Source: Chlorops oryzae
Taxonomy: Eukaryota > Arthropoda > Insecta > Diptera > Chloropidae
Assembly: GCA_020466095.1 (NCBI GenBank)
Contig: CM035806.1
Span: 138,680,475 to 138,744,474, forward strand
Direction: 5' to 3'
Length of the DNA stretch: 64,000 nucleotides
Within the stretch, counting starts at the first letter, position 1. Every line of letters begins with the position of its first letter. Below are positions 35,593 through 49,072 of this stretch, one piece after another. The notes under the pieces are model-generated. The model ran no database searches and was not told the DNA's origin. It saw nothing but the letters and a program-made list of their open reading frames with translations. The translations under genes and the position numbers were made by a program.

Positions 35593-35795
35593 GATAATGA
35601 AACACACTTTTTGTGGGCTAGCGACCACGGGGATGTGGTATGGTAGCGTTTTTCTCTCTTTCCCCTGCCTCCCTTGCCGACGAAAATTTGCTTTCATTAT
35701 CGATATGTTTTAATTTTTTTTATTTTTGATAATGAAACAAATTTTCGTCGGCAAGGGGAGGGAAGCAGGGCCCACAAAAAGTGTGTTTCATTATC
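35593..35795. mobile_element. Foldback MITE, 203 bp, inside the outer MITE
   Basis: The ends GATAATGAAACACACTTTTT and complement pair perfectly over 25 bp. A second inner pair around GACGAAAATTTG / CAAATTTTCGTC extends the palindrome over most of the element. TA borders both sides. Confidence 0.86.
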
Positions 35796-35800
35796 TAATA

Positions 35801-36296
35801 GCATTGACAGACATATGGTGTAAAGTCTATAGACTTCACACTACAATGAAAGAAGTCTATGTTGGGGTGACACACTACAATTGATTGTGGATTTCTATTG
35901 TGGACTTCGTTAAAACAGCTGATAATTTAAAATTAAAACAACAATGAAAACAGTTTGGTAGCATTTAGCCTCGATTTTATCTCAAAAGAATCCATGAAAA
36001 TATTGTTTGTTTGTTATATAAATCCATACGATGGAATTAATTTCATGCATTTCGCATAAACAACTTTAAATTAGAAATTTACACATCTGGTTTCCGATAA
36101 GAGAATCGATATTTCGTTTAATTTTATGCAGTGCTGCCATATCAATCTAAGAAGTCCACAATAAATCCTCCCTTTCAATGTAGTGTGAAGTCTATAAGAA
36201 ATCTATGATGGCGATGGTAGACTTTTGTGAAATACCTATGTAGTGTCACCTAGACTTCACACCATCATGGTGTAAAATACCTATGTCTGTCAGTGC
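35801..36296. mobile_element. MITE, 496 bp, inside the outer MITE
   Basis: GCATTGACAGACATA at the left is complemented by TATGTCTGTCAGTGC at the right with one mismatch. TA borders both sides. Subterminal GGTGTAAAGTCTA and TAGACTTCACACC motifs recur several times in both orientations. Confidence 0.84.
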
Positions 36297-36410
36297 TATA
36301 AATGTCTTAACGTGTAAATGGCCTCTATCAAAAAAACACATGCTTGCGTAACATTCGATTGTTGAGTTTACTCATCCCTATTCTGGAGTTTTAAAAAAAC
36401 GGATCTAGTG

Positions 36411-36729
36411 CAGTGCTGTTACTGCAGTAGTTTTTTATACTACTTTTAGTCTCGCAGTACTACCTTACTACTTATTTCAATAATGTACTGCTATTTGGCT
36501 GTACATAATTTTTGTTATCAGCCCGATTCTGAATATTCCCTTGGAACTAAATCCCGGGGAATTTACATTACTCGATACTAAAATTCGCGAGTTGTCAAGG
36601 GTTTAGTTTTTATTTTTCTTCTATTGCTTAAAAACTACTTTTTGTTTTAAATACTTCGTTTTTTTTTTATAAGAACTACCATTTTAAAATCAGTTTGCTA
36701 CTTTCTTAGATACAAAAACGACAGCACTG
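36411..36729. mobile_element. Possible hAT-like MITE, ~320 bp
   Basis: CAGTGCTGT at the left and ACAGCACTG at the right are perfect 9-bp inverted ends. Subterminal ACTACTTTTAGT and AAAACTACTTTTTG motifs recur. The 8-bp flanks do not match, so the borders are uncertain. Confidence 0.5.
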
Positions 36730-36737
36730 ATCATTAC

Positions 36738-37564
36738 CCTACGTCTCGACATTCAATTTTTCATGGCATACCATCTGTCAAATTTATGTCTTAAGGCTCA
36801 GTTACTCTTGATTGAACGTAACTTAACTTTACTTATTTAATCAGCTGAGTTGATATGTTTAGTTCATTTTATATGGGATCAGTCACTGAAAACTTAATTT
36901 GACTTAAGATAAGAATCTGTGGAAAACAGATTTCTCTAAGTTAATTGTTCAATCAAGAGTAGCTGAGCCTTTAACAATGGCAATATTGCCAGGGTGGGCT
37001 TGTTTATGTTATGCCATCGGCATTTATGAAATGACCACCAAGAAGTTAATAGTTAATACGTTGCGCACGCGCCTTGGTTGTCATTGAAAAGCTAATTCTA
37101 TTGAGTTCATCTTGCTTTTGGGTCATGAATATATGATTATTACTTATAATTACTTATAATTTTTAATTTCATTCTTTTATTGGTTTTAATATTTGTTTCC
37201 AATTAGTTAAATACGCTTTAAATCAAAGTGTTATAATGTCATTCATTTAAAACTAATATTCAAAAGGTAAAAATTAATATTAATATTAAAATATCCGAAA
37301 TGAACAATTCCTCGCTGCGATGTGAACACATCGAATTCTTCTGAAAAAAATGAATTTCGGTTGTCAAACAACCAAAATGGCGCTCATTGCCAACTTCATG
37401 GCAAGCAATATTGCAAGACATAAATTGCCATCTTGCGGTCTTCATTGGCAATATCTACACTTTGACAGATGGCATGCCAGTAAAAATTTGCGTGTCGAGA
37501 TGCCGGGTTAAGACATAAATTTGACAGATGGTATGCCATGAGAAATTGAATGTCGAGACGTAGG
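36738..37564. mobile_element. Element with ~56-bp inverted ends just upstream of reptin
   Basis: The two ends are inverted copies over about 56 bp with a single mismatch. The outer motif is CCTACGTCTCGACATTCAA and its complement; an inner part contains ATACCATCTGTCAAATTTATG. A diverged second copy of the subterminal block (GACAGATGGCATGCCAG) lies near 37465. No coding capacity. The right end is 134 bp before the reptin start codon, so the element must lie in or next to its promoter. Confidence 0.86.
36794..36970. mobile_element. Harbinger-like MITE, 177 bp, TTA duplication
   Basis: The ends AGGCTCAGTTACTCTTGATT and complement pair over about 24 bp with one mismatch. TTA is present directly outside both ends (36791-36793 and 36971-36973). 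A 3-bp TWA duplication is characteristic of PIF/Harbinger. It is nested at the inner edge of the left arm of the larger element. Confidence 0.82.
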
Positions 37565-37658
37565 TTCAGATTGTCAAAGCAACACACCCGGCAACAGGAA
37601 ATTCATTTACTGACATTAAGATAAAAAATAGGAAAAAGTTCAATAAAATAGAGTTTGA

Positions 37659-39182
<1,524 letters not shown>

Positions 39183-39984
39183 ACAACATCTATTTGAATC
39201 AATTTAACATAACACTCAACATTCGAAACAATATTGTTCTTTTCTTTATTTTAAAGAATTTCTACAATCACATGCGATACACATTTTCGTGCTTAGTTAC
39301 AAAATAGAAATTAATTTGATGTAAACACTTAATTCTAATAAATCTTTCAGTAGCATGTATCACGTTATGCTAATACATACATTTATGTGTACAACAGTGG
39401 GTTATTCATGGAACTATATAAATTCTAATTCAGAGTTTTCGAAATTTATAAATGTAAAGGTTATGACATCCCCATCCCAGGTACCGTTGATATAATACTA
39501 ATCGTGGGTTCAGAGTGAACAACCAGCCATGTTTTTTGTTATTCAATTTAAATACTAAAAGCAAAGATGCCGAAGGACCATATATTATTGTATACAAACA
39601 TGGCCTGCATGTTACCTTATGCCGAAAATTCCTGAATTCACCAAATAATTTTCTTTTTTTTTCAGCAGATGATGTCCTAAACTTTACTTTTAACTCTTTG
39701 AACTTCAACTTCTCGCAGCTCATTTCCGAACAAGAACTCTACGGAATTCAGTTACAGGTCTCTTTGGTTAATTTCTATAGTGGAGAATATCACGAAATTC
39801 GGTGAACTTAAACGAGAAATTCACTTGCGCGAAATATATATGTATGTATGTATATATAATGGTAGGGAACGTAACTTGGGAACGAGATAAAAATAGACGG
39901 AGAGCACTGTAATCTTATAAATGATTTTCGACGCTGCGAACTTTGTTCGTGGAAAGAAATGGGTACTTTAAATAATAATAAATA
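39183..39984. other. 3' flank of reptin
   Basis: AT-rich noncoding sequence. A possible polyadenylation signal AATAAA is near 39338. No gene supported. Confidence 0.4.
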
Positions 39985-40102
39985 GGCAACTCGATGAATA
40001 CGGTCCCACCCGTGAAACACTTTTCCGGTTTTAGCTCATAGTAATTAAAAAAAATTGACGTTATTCTTTGTCACGGGTGGGACCGTTTCTCATGGAATTG
40101 CC
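39985..40102. mobile_element. Small inverted-repeat element
   Basis: The core arms CGGTCCCACCCGTGA and TCACGGGTGGGACCG are exact inverted repeats, with outer GGCAACTCGATGA and TCATGGAATTGCC partly paired. About 118 bp, nearly a complete hairpin. Noncoding. Confidence 0.75.
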
Positions 40103-41267
40103 CAAATTGATAATTTAAGATGGCACAAATTCAACCAAACTTTCATAATTCGAGCCTCTATTACTCTAATATTCAATAGAATGGAGATAGTTTCGAGGTA
40201 ATTCTTATGCTCGACGTATTAAAAAATCAAACGAATTCTTACGATAGTGGTCTTTCGAGTTGAAAAATTTTGACTATATATATGTATATGAAATATCTGC
40301 CATCGAATTTCGAACGTTGGTTGTAAAAATAATAATAATTACACATTGTTAAATTGATTTAATCTTCCGGAGGAGCCTTATCTTCATTAAAATCAACATT
40401 ATAAATTTATACATATTTATAGAGTCTCAAATTATAATTTATATATTTAATAATTAATAAATCTTGGCTTTAAAAATTTGTCCGAAAAAATTAAAATTGT
40501 GCGGCCCAAGTTGATGAATAGCTAATAACTTTTTTTTTCTATGTCAAGAAGTTTCTAAGCTCCTATTTCTCTTCCAATGATTTGCGACTGTGATGAAAAT
40601 ATTATCATGTGGTCAGTCGTATTTGAGAGCAATAAGAGTTTTGAAGCCAATTGGCATTGAATCTTTAGGTAAGAAGCATCTTGGTTAAAGAAATATTATA
40701 CATTTATTAATATGAAAAGATATAGCATGCATGCAAAATACAACATTTATACTTCCATAAACGATCTTCAGACAATTCGCATTCGCATTCGTTGATTAAG
40801 AAAACTACGAATATGATTGTTCCAAATTTTGTTTCATCAACGTGACTTTAATTTAAAGCAATAAATTAACTAATAACGACCTACAAAAACGATTTTTGAA
40901 ATTTGTTTTGTCAAAAAAATGTATATATATATCTACAATAAAAAAATACGCTCACTCAGGCATACTTGACAAAACATCACAAAATAGAGGTGAATCTATA
41001 TAGGTATGTATATATACATGCAATAGCAAATAGCATAAAATGAGAATTTATGAGCCTGCTACGCTTTCGACGGTTTGCTGTTTTATTTAATTTTTACTTT
41101 TAATTTTAGTTTTTTTTTTTCTTTTTGAATTAAATCGGGAATTTTTACTTCTAGAAAAGTGAAACAACGTTCAAAATACGATTCAACTTTACAGTCCTAT
41201 TCCAAATCAATTGCAGCCTTTCATTTCATTTCATTTCATTTTGTTTTTTAGTTTTTGATTTATCAAA
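40103..41267. other. Convergent spacer between reptin and nessy
   Basis: AT-rich noncoding DNA with short TA runs (for example 40922-40933). It contains the 3' untranslated region of the nessy-like gene on the minus strand. No further feature recognised. Confidence 0.45.
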
Positions 41268-44200
41268 TTAATCCATTTTCCCTTCAGTACTCTGTACTTG
41301 CGGTGAAAGCGTGGTTGCATTGCTAAATATATGCTCACTTCGCGCTCTTTGAGCAGATCGCATTTGATAATTATGTAACTGATATATTATGATCCAAATG
41401 GCCATGAATATGAAGCCAAAATAATTGACTGCTGACAAAATACGTATCCAACGATGATAGCTCATGAAAACGAATGGCACTAAACACCAGCCCATGTAGA
41501 TTATATTATATGATTTTAGTGTAATATATTTAAGTGCTTTCAGTGGTAATGAAGTTGTCAAAAGTTCACCATATAACGGTAAAATTCTCTTTGTGTAAAC
41601 TGACTCCATCTGCGAGGACGAAAATAGAAAAAAAAAAACAAACAAAAAACGAACAGAATTATGTTTGCATATTAACTTCAATGAAGGAGAATATTTTCAA
41701 CAAACCTGCTTCTCCATGGTGACAATCAAATACTCAAGTAAAAATGACATATAATAACCACTGTGAAATCCATGCCAGACAGCAAGAAAACCAAGTGCGG
41801 CTCCATAACTGATGTTACGATTATTGAGGAACTTCAATCGTTTATAGACATATTGAGATACCCATTGATTTGTATTCACATTAAAGGAGTGAACATAATG
41901 TTGCATAGTATCTCCAGTTTCCAATATAATCAATTTCACATTGGAGCAACCATTCCAATCGTCATCACCATTTGCATTTTTACCATTGTACGAAAAGCCT
42001 ATAATCAATATATATATATATATATATATAAGCAATTTTTCTCAATAACCTTCATATATGTATGTATATGTTGTATGTTATATACGACTCACCAATGCAC
42101 ATGAGCGCACCCTCAGTAAGCAGCCAGCATGATATATATTTATAAAGTGACATTTTCCCCCAAAAGCTTAAATGGACTACTTGAAGTAGGAAATTCGTGT
42201 TCTTAAATTTCTCAGATAATAGATAATCATCTGGTATCCACATTGCTCCAATTTGTCGTATACTCAAATAGAGTACTCCAACAAGCATGCGCTTTACTCC
42301 TGCCTTAATAGATCCTTTAAATTCTCGATAATCACCGTCGATGAATTTCTTATAACGACGATATGGAAATTGTGGCCCAACGAGAAATGAACTTGGAAAA
42401 TATGCAAACGCCATCAGTTCGAGTATGCTTGGCAATTCTTCTAAATAAGTTTCCTGTTGTTCTTTGGATAATTTTTCACGAGGCTTCTTTCCATCGACTA
42501 TATCAAACGCAAAGCCAATCATACGTAATACAAGCACACAATGTGGCGTCGTCCAGAGTATATCGTAATCATCGCTCTCGGTGAAATAATATCCAACAAG
42601 AAGATAGGACATATGAAATATAAAATTTGCTCCGATCAGTAATTTCGGCGCCATATTTAATGAACGTACAAGGATATAAGTTGTCCAAACTCCTATTAAA
42701 GAATGATACGTGTCTTTGCCATAGTTGAACATGCAAAGTAATATTCCACAAAGCGCAAAAAATATGTGGTGTAATGATTTATTCGGCAAATTCTGTACGA
42801 ATTTTCGATAAACAAACCCAATTGGATAGCCTTAGAGAAAAAAAATTGAAAAAGATTATTTGTTTGAAGGGTTAAAGGTATTTGTGTATAGTTTTTTAAT
42901 AGAGATTTTGATCAACGGCTTTGAATGATTTCAAACCGTGGTTTCGATGATCATAACAGTACCTAATGAAGCATACAGCATACACCCGGAAAAATTAATC
43001 AATTTGTTCCGAAGTTTGTTAACTTTTCTGAAAGATTAACTTTTCCTTCGAATTCTCAATATATTCTGGATCCAAAAAAAAAAAAAAAAAAAAAAATGGA
43101 ACGACATTAAAGCATTCGAATTCTCAAAATATTCTAGATCCAACAAGTGGAAGGATATAAAAGCATTATTTTCTAAGTTGTTCCCTCTTTTTGAAGCCAA
43201 AAAGCTGTAGAATTTAGCTACGAATTACATTACAGCAAAAATTAAAAACTAATCCCCATATTTAAAACATTGTTTAAATTCAATTTTTGTATGGAAATAT
43301 TTAAAAATATATTGGCCATCTTTTAAAGTGGTATAACTCAATAACGGTACCTTTTAGACTAGTGGTCCAAAAACAAAATAAGCTATCGCGTATTAAAATA
43401 ATGCAGAAAATTCCGTGGATATACATATATATTGTACAATAGGGGTGGCATAGTGCACGACTTTTCGATTTCGATACGCTGTAACCTCTTATTTTGTGAG
43501 GTTTGGTATAAAAATGCATGAGGGGAGGGTGGGGTGTCGGCAAATGGCTCCTCATCGGGGTCAAAGATGGGTTAAAACGAGAAAAAATCCATGAAAAGAC
43601 TTATAACTGTCCCAGTTTCTCTCCTAGAGGGGTAAAACATAACAACGACCCCCATTATTTTTCTCCCCCGAATATTTTCTCTGAACAAATATGCCACCTA
43701 TCTCTCCTCCTTAAGGGGGCTCCCATACAAAAAAAATATTTTTATAAATTTGCCCCCCACCGTCGTAACTAGCCCCAGAGTGCCCCTAGAAGAGTCAAAT
43801 GTATGACCGACCCCCATCGACTTTGACCCCCTAACATTTTTTTCCAACATACTGACACCCTATCTCCCCTCCTTAGGGGGTCACCCATACAAAATTACCT
43901 TAATTTTATCACAATTTCATACAAAATGGCTGTCACTACAGTCAAACCCCTCCTAGGGGGATGGTATATATGACCGACCCCCATTATTTTTTTCCCCCAA
44001 ACATTTTCTTCAAACGAACCTACCCTCTATCTCCCCTCCTTAAGGGGGTCCCAATACAAAAATAGGCTTAAATTTAAGAAAAATGCCTCACGAACTTCAA
44101 CCTATAATATAGATGCCGTAGGAACAAGAACGAGCATGATCAGTATGTATATTCAAAAAATGTACAAAATTATCTTTTAAACGAGCCTAATATGAAGAAT

Positions 44201-44659
44201 ATTGGATAAGTTTTTGGTATGTTTTAATAATATGTTATAATTATTACCTTTTTTTTAAACTGAATTTTGGGTTCCATCCCTTAACTGGCCAAATAAAGAC
44301 CCTAGCAGAAAAAAATAAATATTCTAGTCAAATGCCACAAACCTCAATCTATGAAGAGTTTTCTGAGACTTTAACCATTAAAATCGGTTAGTGGTTTCTA
44401 TTCATAAAATTAATTCAAAACAAATATTTTTTGAAACCCATTATTCACTGTTTTCACGTTCCTTTCTTGAGTCTTTGCATGCATACAGACCGAGAGAGAT
44501 ATGCCGTTCATTTGAAATAAGTTTGTCACATTAAAGTTACTGCAAATATATTTAAGACAATATCTCACCTGCTGCTATTGTTATGAGTAATCTCAATGCC
44601 GCCTCGGGTGCACCCACTCGTTCGGCTAGCGATGCAACCAGCCCAAGATGTTCTTTCAT
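41268..44659 (-). CDS. nes: MBOAT lysophospholipid acyltransferase (nessy / LPCAT3 type)
   Basis: Four exons on the minus strand: 44659-44569, 42830-42093, 41998-41706 and 41609-41268. GT-AG borders throughout, phases agree, 487 aa, the same length as human LPCAT3. Role: re-acylation of lysophospholipids in the endoplasmic reticulum membrane. The MBOAT catalytic histidine is His352 in LAVWHGFHSGYY. Other family segments are GYPIGFVYRKF, EFKGSIKAGVKR, CWLLTEGALMCIGFSYNG and the hydrophobic spans of a multi-pass enzyme. The C-terminus is hydrophilic (STEGKMD) without a classical KKXX. The first intron (42831-44568) is much longer than the others and contains a triplicated repeat. The match to nessy rests on memory of family features but is strong. 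Confidence 0.95.
43630..44075. repeat. ~165-bp repeat in three tandem copies
   Basis: The anchor CTCCTTAAGGGGG and the following CCCATACAAAA occur at about 43704, 43866 and 44033 (periods 162 and 167 bp). Each unit also carries GACCGACCCCCAT or ACGACCCCCATT and a CCCCCAAACATTTTCT-like block. It lies in the first intron of the nessy-like gene and is C-rich on the plus strand, unlike its surroundings. Confidence 0.8.
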
Positions 44660-46394
44660 TTTTGAATTTTATTTGTATTCCCAGCCTGTGTTAAATAAGA
44701 TATTGATGGGAAATGATTAGTTTAAGAGGAAATAATTTGAATTTAGAATATCAAATTTGTGTTGTTAAAGAAAATAACTTAGGATAGTAGACACTGGCTG
44801 CGATAGAGCGTCGAGCTGATCGAAAAGAATGAAATGTAGAAAAACGAGATAAGGTTCTTGCTGAGTAATACGGAAAGACGTTTGCGATTTTCAAACTTGC
44901 AATAAAAAAAAAATAATTTTTACGCTTTATTAAAATGTCTGAAAGCAATTCTAAAACGAAGTTGCTCGAAGAAATGCATTAGCGTCTTAAAGATATAGTC
45001 TTCAGAAGAATTCTTCGCGACAAGCTTATGATGAACAAATTGACCAACAGTTCTGATGACGATAATTCTTATTATTTGTTAAAATTTGACGCAATTTTTG
45101 ATAACAAAAACAAAAAAAAAAAAACAAAAAACAAAAACTGAGCCCCTCTGTCGAATCGTTCCAAAGGTCCGCGGAAATTCAAATCACACAACATAAATAA
45201 AGCATGAAATTATATTATCTTTATAAATAGCTTTGAATTATATCTATATATGTGCATCGCATATAAACATATCCGTCTATCCAAATCATTGACATTGACA
45301 TTGTTTTGAGAGCAGACTGAGTAACCGAAAACCGATTTAAGGTCATAAAGAGCGATTGTGGATATCAAGGTGCGTTTTTACATAATTTCGGCTGTAGTTT
45401 TTGCCCTCTCTTTCATTGATGCTGTGATCATTTGATGGGCGTCTCAAATGCGATCTTGTTGCATTTTCTTCTCCTTTACATTCAATTAAATTGAAAATTT
45501 TGCTTTCCGCATCCGAATGACTTTAATGCTGGAAATCATAAATTCTCATTTTGGACAATTTTCGCAACTCATTAGTTTGACATTTTTGGGCGTAATTGGT
45601 CAAAAGTTCAACATTCTTGAATATCCAGCTTACATGCATGTTCATGTTTAAATGAAATTAGAAACTTTTAAGGACAACCCAAACAGTTATATCCTTACAA
45701 GTTTTTAATAAAACTAAAAGAATCAAGAAGATTCCTTGAATAAATTTTGAAGTGATATTTTTTTTATTAAATTTCCCATAGCTACAAGTAGTTGCCATAG
45801 TTAGCCTGGTGGAAAAAATTTCCTATTTATCCTTGAAAGCATAGATTTTTCGATTTAATTAAAAAAAACTTTTTACTGCGCACTTTCCCACTTTCGTGAC
45901 ACTTGGTTTACACCCGTAATTAAAAAAAAAGAAGCTAATCGAGTTGAACGAATATCTCTATTGATTGATTTTAAAAAGCTTGAATATTTGGAGTAAAAAG
46001 GATATGTACGTCATAACAAAGAAGTCTCGGAACATGGAACAAATCGATCGCAAATGAATGTGAACGAAAACATCTGGCTTACCTTCTTATTCCTTGTTAA
46101 TTATTTACCGATTTTATGTGACCAAACAAATCTGGACTCAGAAATGTGTCTTTACTGTCCGACGAGTTCGGAGAATTTGAAGAAAAATTTACTTTCGCGC
46201 TTGATTTACCACATCGAATACCGTTTTATAAAGCGGATGTGACTTTTTTTTGATTAACATAACTTTGAACATATGTTTTCATATATGCTAGTGATGCAAT
46301 GAAATTCGCTCAAGTACTTGATGTCAGGCCTTAACCCCCATTCGACAATAGCTAATTATGGTATATAGCCTATACACTGATCTGAAGTAAGCAC
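44660..46394. other. 5' flank of nessy and spacer
   Basis: Probably contains the promoter of the nessy-like gene. No other gene, RNA or well-bounded repeat recognised. Confidence 0.4.
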
Positions 46395-46397
46395 GGT

Positions 46398-47102
46398 AAA
46401 GCGAACCCGACACGGTACTGAATTCAGTACTGAACGCTATATGTGTATTAGTGAAATAGATGTGTATGCGTCTCACTTACAACGAGGGAAGCGATTCAGT
46501 GCGCAAAATCCAAATCGTTTTGATTTTGCGTACTGAATGGCTGAATTCAGTAACGCGTATGCGCGACATACTGAATTCAGTAACTGAATTCATTTGAGAG
46601 AAAATTTTACGGCGAGACGACGTGATGGCGGACAACGATGATAAATCATTTATTTTGGAATTCATTGAATTTTACCGTGGTTTACCTGCGCTGTGGGATA
46701 TAAAAACTTTTTTTATGTATATAGTTTTTAAATTATTTTTTTAGTTTATTGAAAACTTAAATTAATTTTTTTATTTTCTTAAAAACAAAAATAAATACTG
46801 AATTAATTTTTTTTTTTTTTTTAAAAACCTATGAAGACTGTTTTATTTTTTTAATTTTTTAAAAAGAAATAAAGACTGAGTCTAAAAAAAATTAAAAAAA
46901 ATGTTTTTCGTTTTCCTTTTTTTTTAATGCCACTACAACAGCCGCCAAAATTATTTTGTCCGCGTTTGACATCGTCGTCTGCACTCGTTGAGAACAAGCG
47001 ACAAATAATGAAGTATACTAAATTCAGTAACGTGTCGACGCAAACATACTGAACACGTACGTATGAATTCAGTAGGCTATTCAGTACCGTGTCGGGTTCG
47101 CT
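46398..47102. mobile_element. PIF/Harbinger-like MITE, 705 bp, TAA duplication
   Basis: Perfect inverted ends of at least 20 bp: AGCGAACCCGACACGGTACT and its complement. The 3-bp duplication TAA is at 46395-46397 and 47103-47105. The palindrome CTGAATTCAG is repeated at several sites near both ends (46418, 46560, 46569, 47064 region), a likely transposase-binding array. The interior is AT-rich and noncoding. Confidence 0.88.
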
Positions 47103-47105
47103 TAA

Positions 47106-47770
47106 GGTTCACTTTCACTTTATCAAGCTCGAGAGTCAGACACACGAACAATGTTTTGAAATACATACTTCATGTACAGGAATATGGTACATTGTTAGTG
47201 GCTCTGTTAAGTTTTTTGTTAGATTTTCTAGTACATTATGTAATTACTTAGTTGTGTCCAGAATATTCTGTGTTAGTGCTGTTAAATAATGGAACTTACA
47301 TACCTATTGACATTAAAATCATCCGAAGTCAGAGACTCTTCAAAATAGCTGTTAAAAATTATTAACTTATTAAAAGTTATTATTTGAAAAAATGAAAAAA
47401 AAAGCTTCAAGTCAATTAAGGATTAGTTTTTAAGCACATTCCATTAAAAGGGAACTGTATTCTTTACCTGCGATGTACAACATAACGCAATGTACATAAC
47501 AAATAAATTTAATTGGAAGACAATTAAGCCAAACGGCATCCACCCGGTCCCAGTTTCGAAATAAATTTGTTACTCTCTCACTTATATAAAATCGGAAACG
47601 ATAAATACTTCCCCAATTCATGCTGTGAGTGATGTACTTGATGCACCCATCATAATCACGACTTATATCAGTAAAAAAAAAAATACGAAATACTTTTCAG
47701 TGAAGTGAGCATAGCGTTCAGTGAATGGAACAGTTGAGAGTATTAGCTCACTCAACAGTTGAGTCTGCTG
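47106..47770. other. Spacer, nothing recognised
   Basis: No gene or repeat border seen between the Harbinger-like MITE and the hairpin element. Confidence 0.4.
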
Positions 47771-47773
47771 AAT

Positions 47774-47926
47774 GTGCCCTTTTACATTAGGGCAACTATT
47801 GCCGGAAATTTTTTGGTTTATATGCGAGACGAAGCGCGGGGATGTAGAGAAACTACCCCTCCGAGCTTCGTCTCGCCCATAAACCAAAAAATTGCCGGCA
47901 ATAGTTGCCCTAATGTAAAAGGGCAC
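47774..47926. mobile_element. Hairpin MITE, 153 bp
   Basis: The arms are almost perfect complements over about 60 bp each, from GTGCCCTTTTACATTAGGGC to GCGAGACGAAGC and back. AAT lies directly outside both ends. As single-stranded DNA or RNA this would fold into one long stem, a potential source of hairpin RNA if transcribed. Confidence 0.88.
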
Positions 47927-47929
47927 AAT

Positions 47930-48318
47930 GCAGCCAAAGTCAATGTAAGTGGCTTTAGTTATTACCGGGTTAAGGCCTACTAAAAGTAACGACTACTTGT
48001 ATTTGTCCATAAAATTAATTGCAGCTCTATTGCCAGCTGAGTGCGAACATAAAAAAGGATTAAGAGATAATTTCATTTTGAGTAAACTAAGGAGGTAAAT
48101 AAATAAAAGGAAGCCGTACAGAAATTTTGTATGATGCCAAAAGGAATTGTACAAATGTTTAAATGTAATAAATAGCAGGAAAATCCCATCAAGTTCGATT
48201 GATTGAGCAGCAAATTAAGTGACTACGTGTCATTTTGTTGTTGCTGTCATTGTCCAGCTGGCCACAATATCTGTTGTAAGATATTTTTGTGTTAAACCTG
48301 GCGCATTTTAAAAGTAGC
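47930..48318. other. 5' flank of Bet1
   Basis: Short AT-rich stretch before the Bet1 start codon, likely promoter and 5' untranslated region. No motif assigned. Confidence 0.4.
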
Positions 48319-48672
48319 ATGAGAAGAAACAATTATCCATATCAGCCACTTGCTCCGACACCAAGTGGCAGCAAAATAGCATCGGCCCATGACCAATTAG
48401 AGGAGGACAATGAAGCTGCTGCCGAGGAACTCAAACAGAAAATCGGTGCACTCAAATCACTAACCATTGACATTGGCAATGAAGTGCGCTACCAAGATAA
48501 GCTGCTTCGCGGGATCGACGATGATATGGATCGCACGCATGGCTTTCTTGGCAATACAATGGCACGTGTAATCCGATTAGGGAAGCATAGTGGCGGCCGA
48601 CATATGTGTTATATGTTCCTCTTTGTACTCTTTGTATTCCTGTTGTTGTACATAGTTATAAAGTTGAAATGA
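48319..48672 (+). CDS. Bet1: Bet1, ER-Golgi Qc-SNARE
   Basis: Single coding exon, 117 aa. Bet1 acts in vesicle fusion between endoplasmic reticulum and Golgi with syntaxin-5, membrin and Sec22. The SNARE helix spans about residues 29-88, with the central glutamine Gln59 in NEVRYQDKLL. GFLGNTMARV is typical of Bet1. The C-terminal anchor is CYMFLFVLFVFLLLYIVI (97-114), ending KLK, as in a tail-anchored protein. I choose the ATG at 48319 (MRRNNYPYQPL); the upstream in-frame codons lack an ATG start. AATAAA lies at 48794-48799. Its 3' end faces that of Max about 400 bp away. Confidence 0.95.
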   Translation: MRRNNYPYQPLAPTPSGSKIASAHDQLEEDNEAAAEELKQKIGALKSLTIDIGNEVRYQDKLLRGIDDDMDRTHGFLGNTMARVIRLGKHSGGRHMCYMFLFVLFVFLLLYIVIKLK

Positions 48673-48793
48673 ATGAGAATATTCCCAATGCGGAAAGTCG
48701 ACAGTCGCCTTAAAAAAAAAAAATCGTTGAGCAAGTTAGTTCTTAAGATTATATGTATTTGTAAATTTCTAAATTCCAAACTGAAAATGTTAA

Positions 48794-48799
48794 AATAAA
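48794..48799 (+). terminator. Polyadenylation signal AATAAA
   Basis: About 120 bp downstream of the Bet1 stop codon. Likely 3' end of the transcript. Confidence 0.55.
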
Positions 48800-49072
48800 A
48801 GGAAAAAAACCCTAATCATGTACAATTTTTCGTTTTTCCTACTATCTTCCCATATATATATATGTATATATAATTTTTTTTTTTTTTTTTGTACATTATG
48901 TTTCCTTTTGTAATTTTATGCTTAATATCTAAACTAAAAACTATGATGGAAACTCCATGAATTTATCGTTGTTATATATAAGCACTTGTCGTTCCAATCG
49001 TTCTACACACAATGTAGAACATATTTGCTTGATTGTTGAACATTAGGTATTATGAAGAAAAAATATTTCGTA

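Larger units (their letters stand above)
35566..36325. mobile_element. Outer MITE with 25-bp perfect ends, split by two insertions
   Basis: The 25-bp ends starting GAGGCCATTTACACG and ending CGTGTAAATGGCCTC are exact inverted repeats, flanked on both sides by TAT. Almost everything between them consists of two later insertions (35593-35795 and 35801-36296), so the original element is little more than its terminal repeats. Confidence 0.88.

Noticed and set aside
39515..39805. 96-codon plus-strand open frame downstream of reptin
   Set aside because: No family features and no clear transcript context; overlaps noncoding-looking sequence on both strands.
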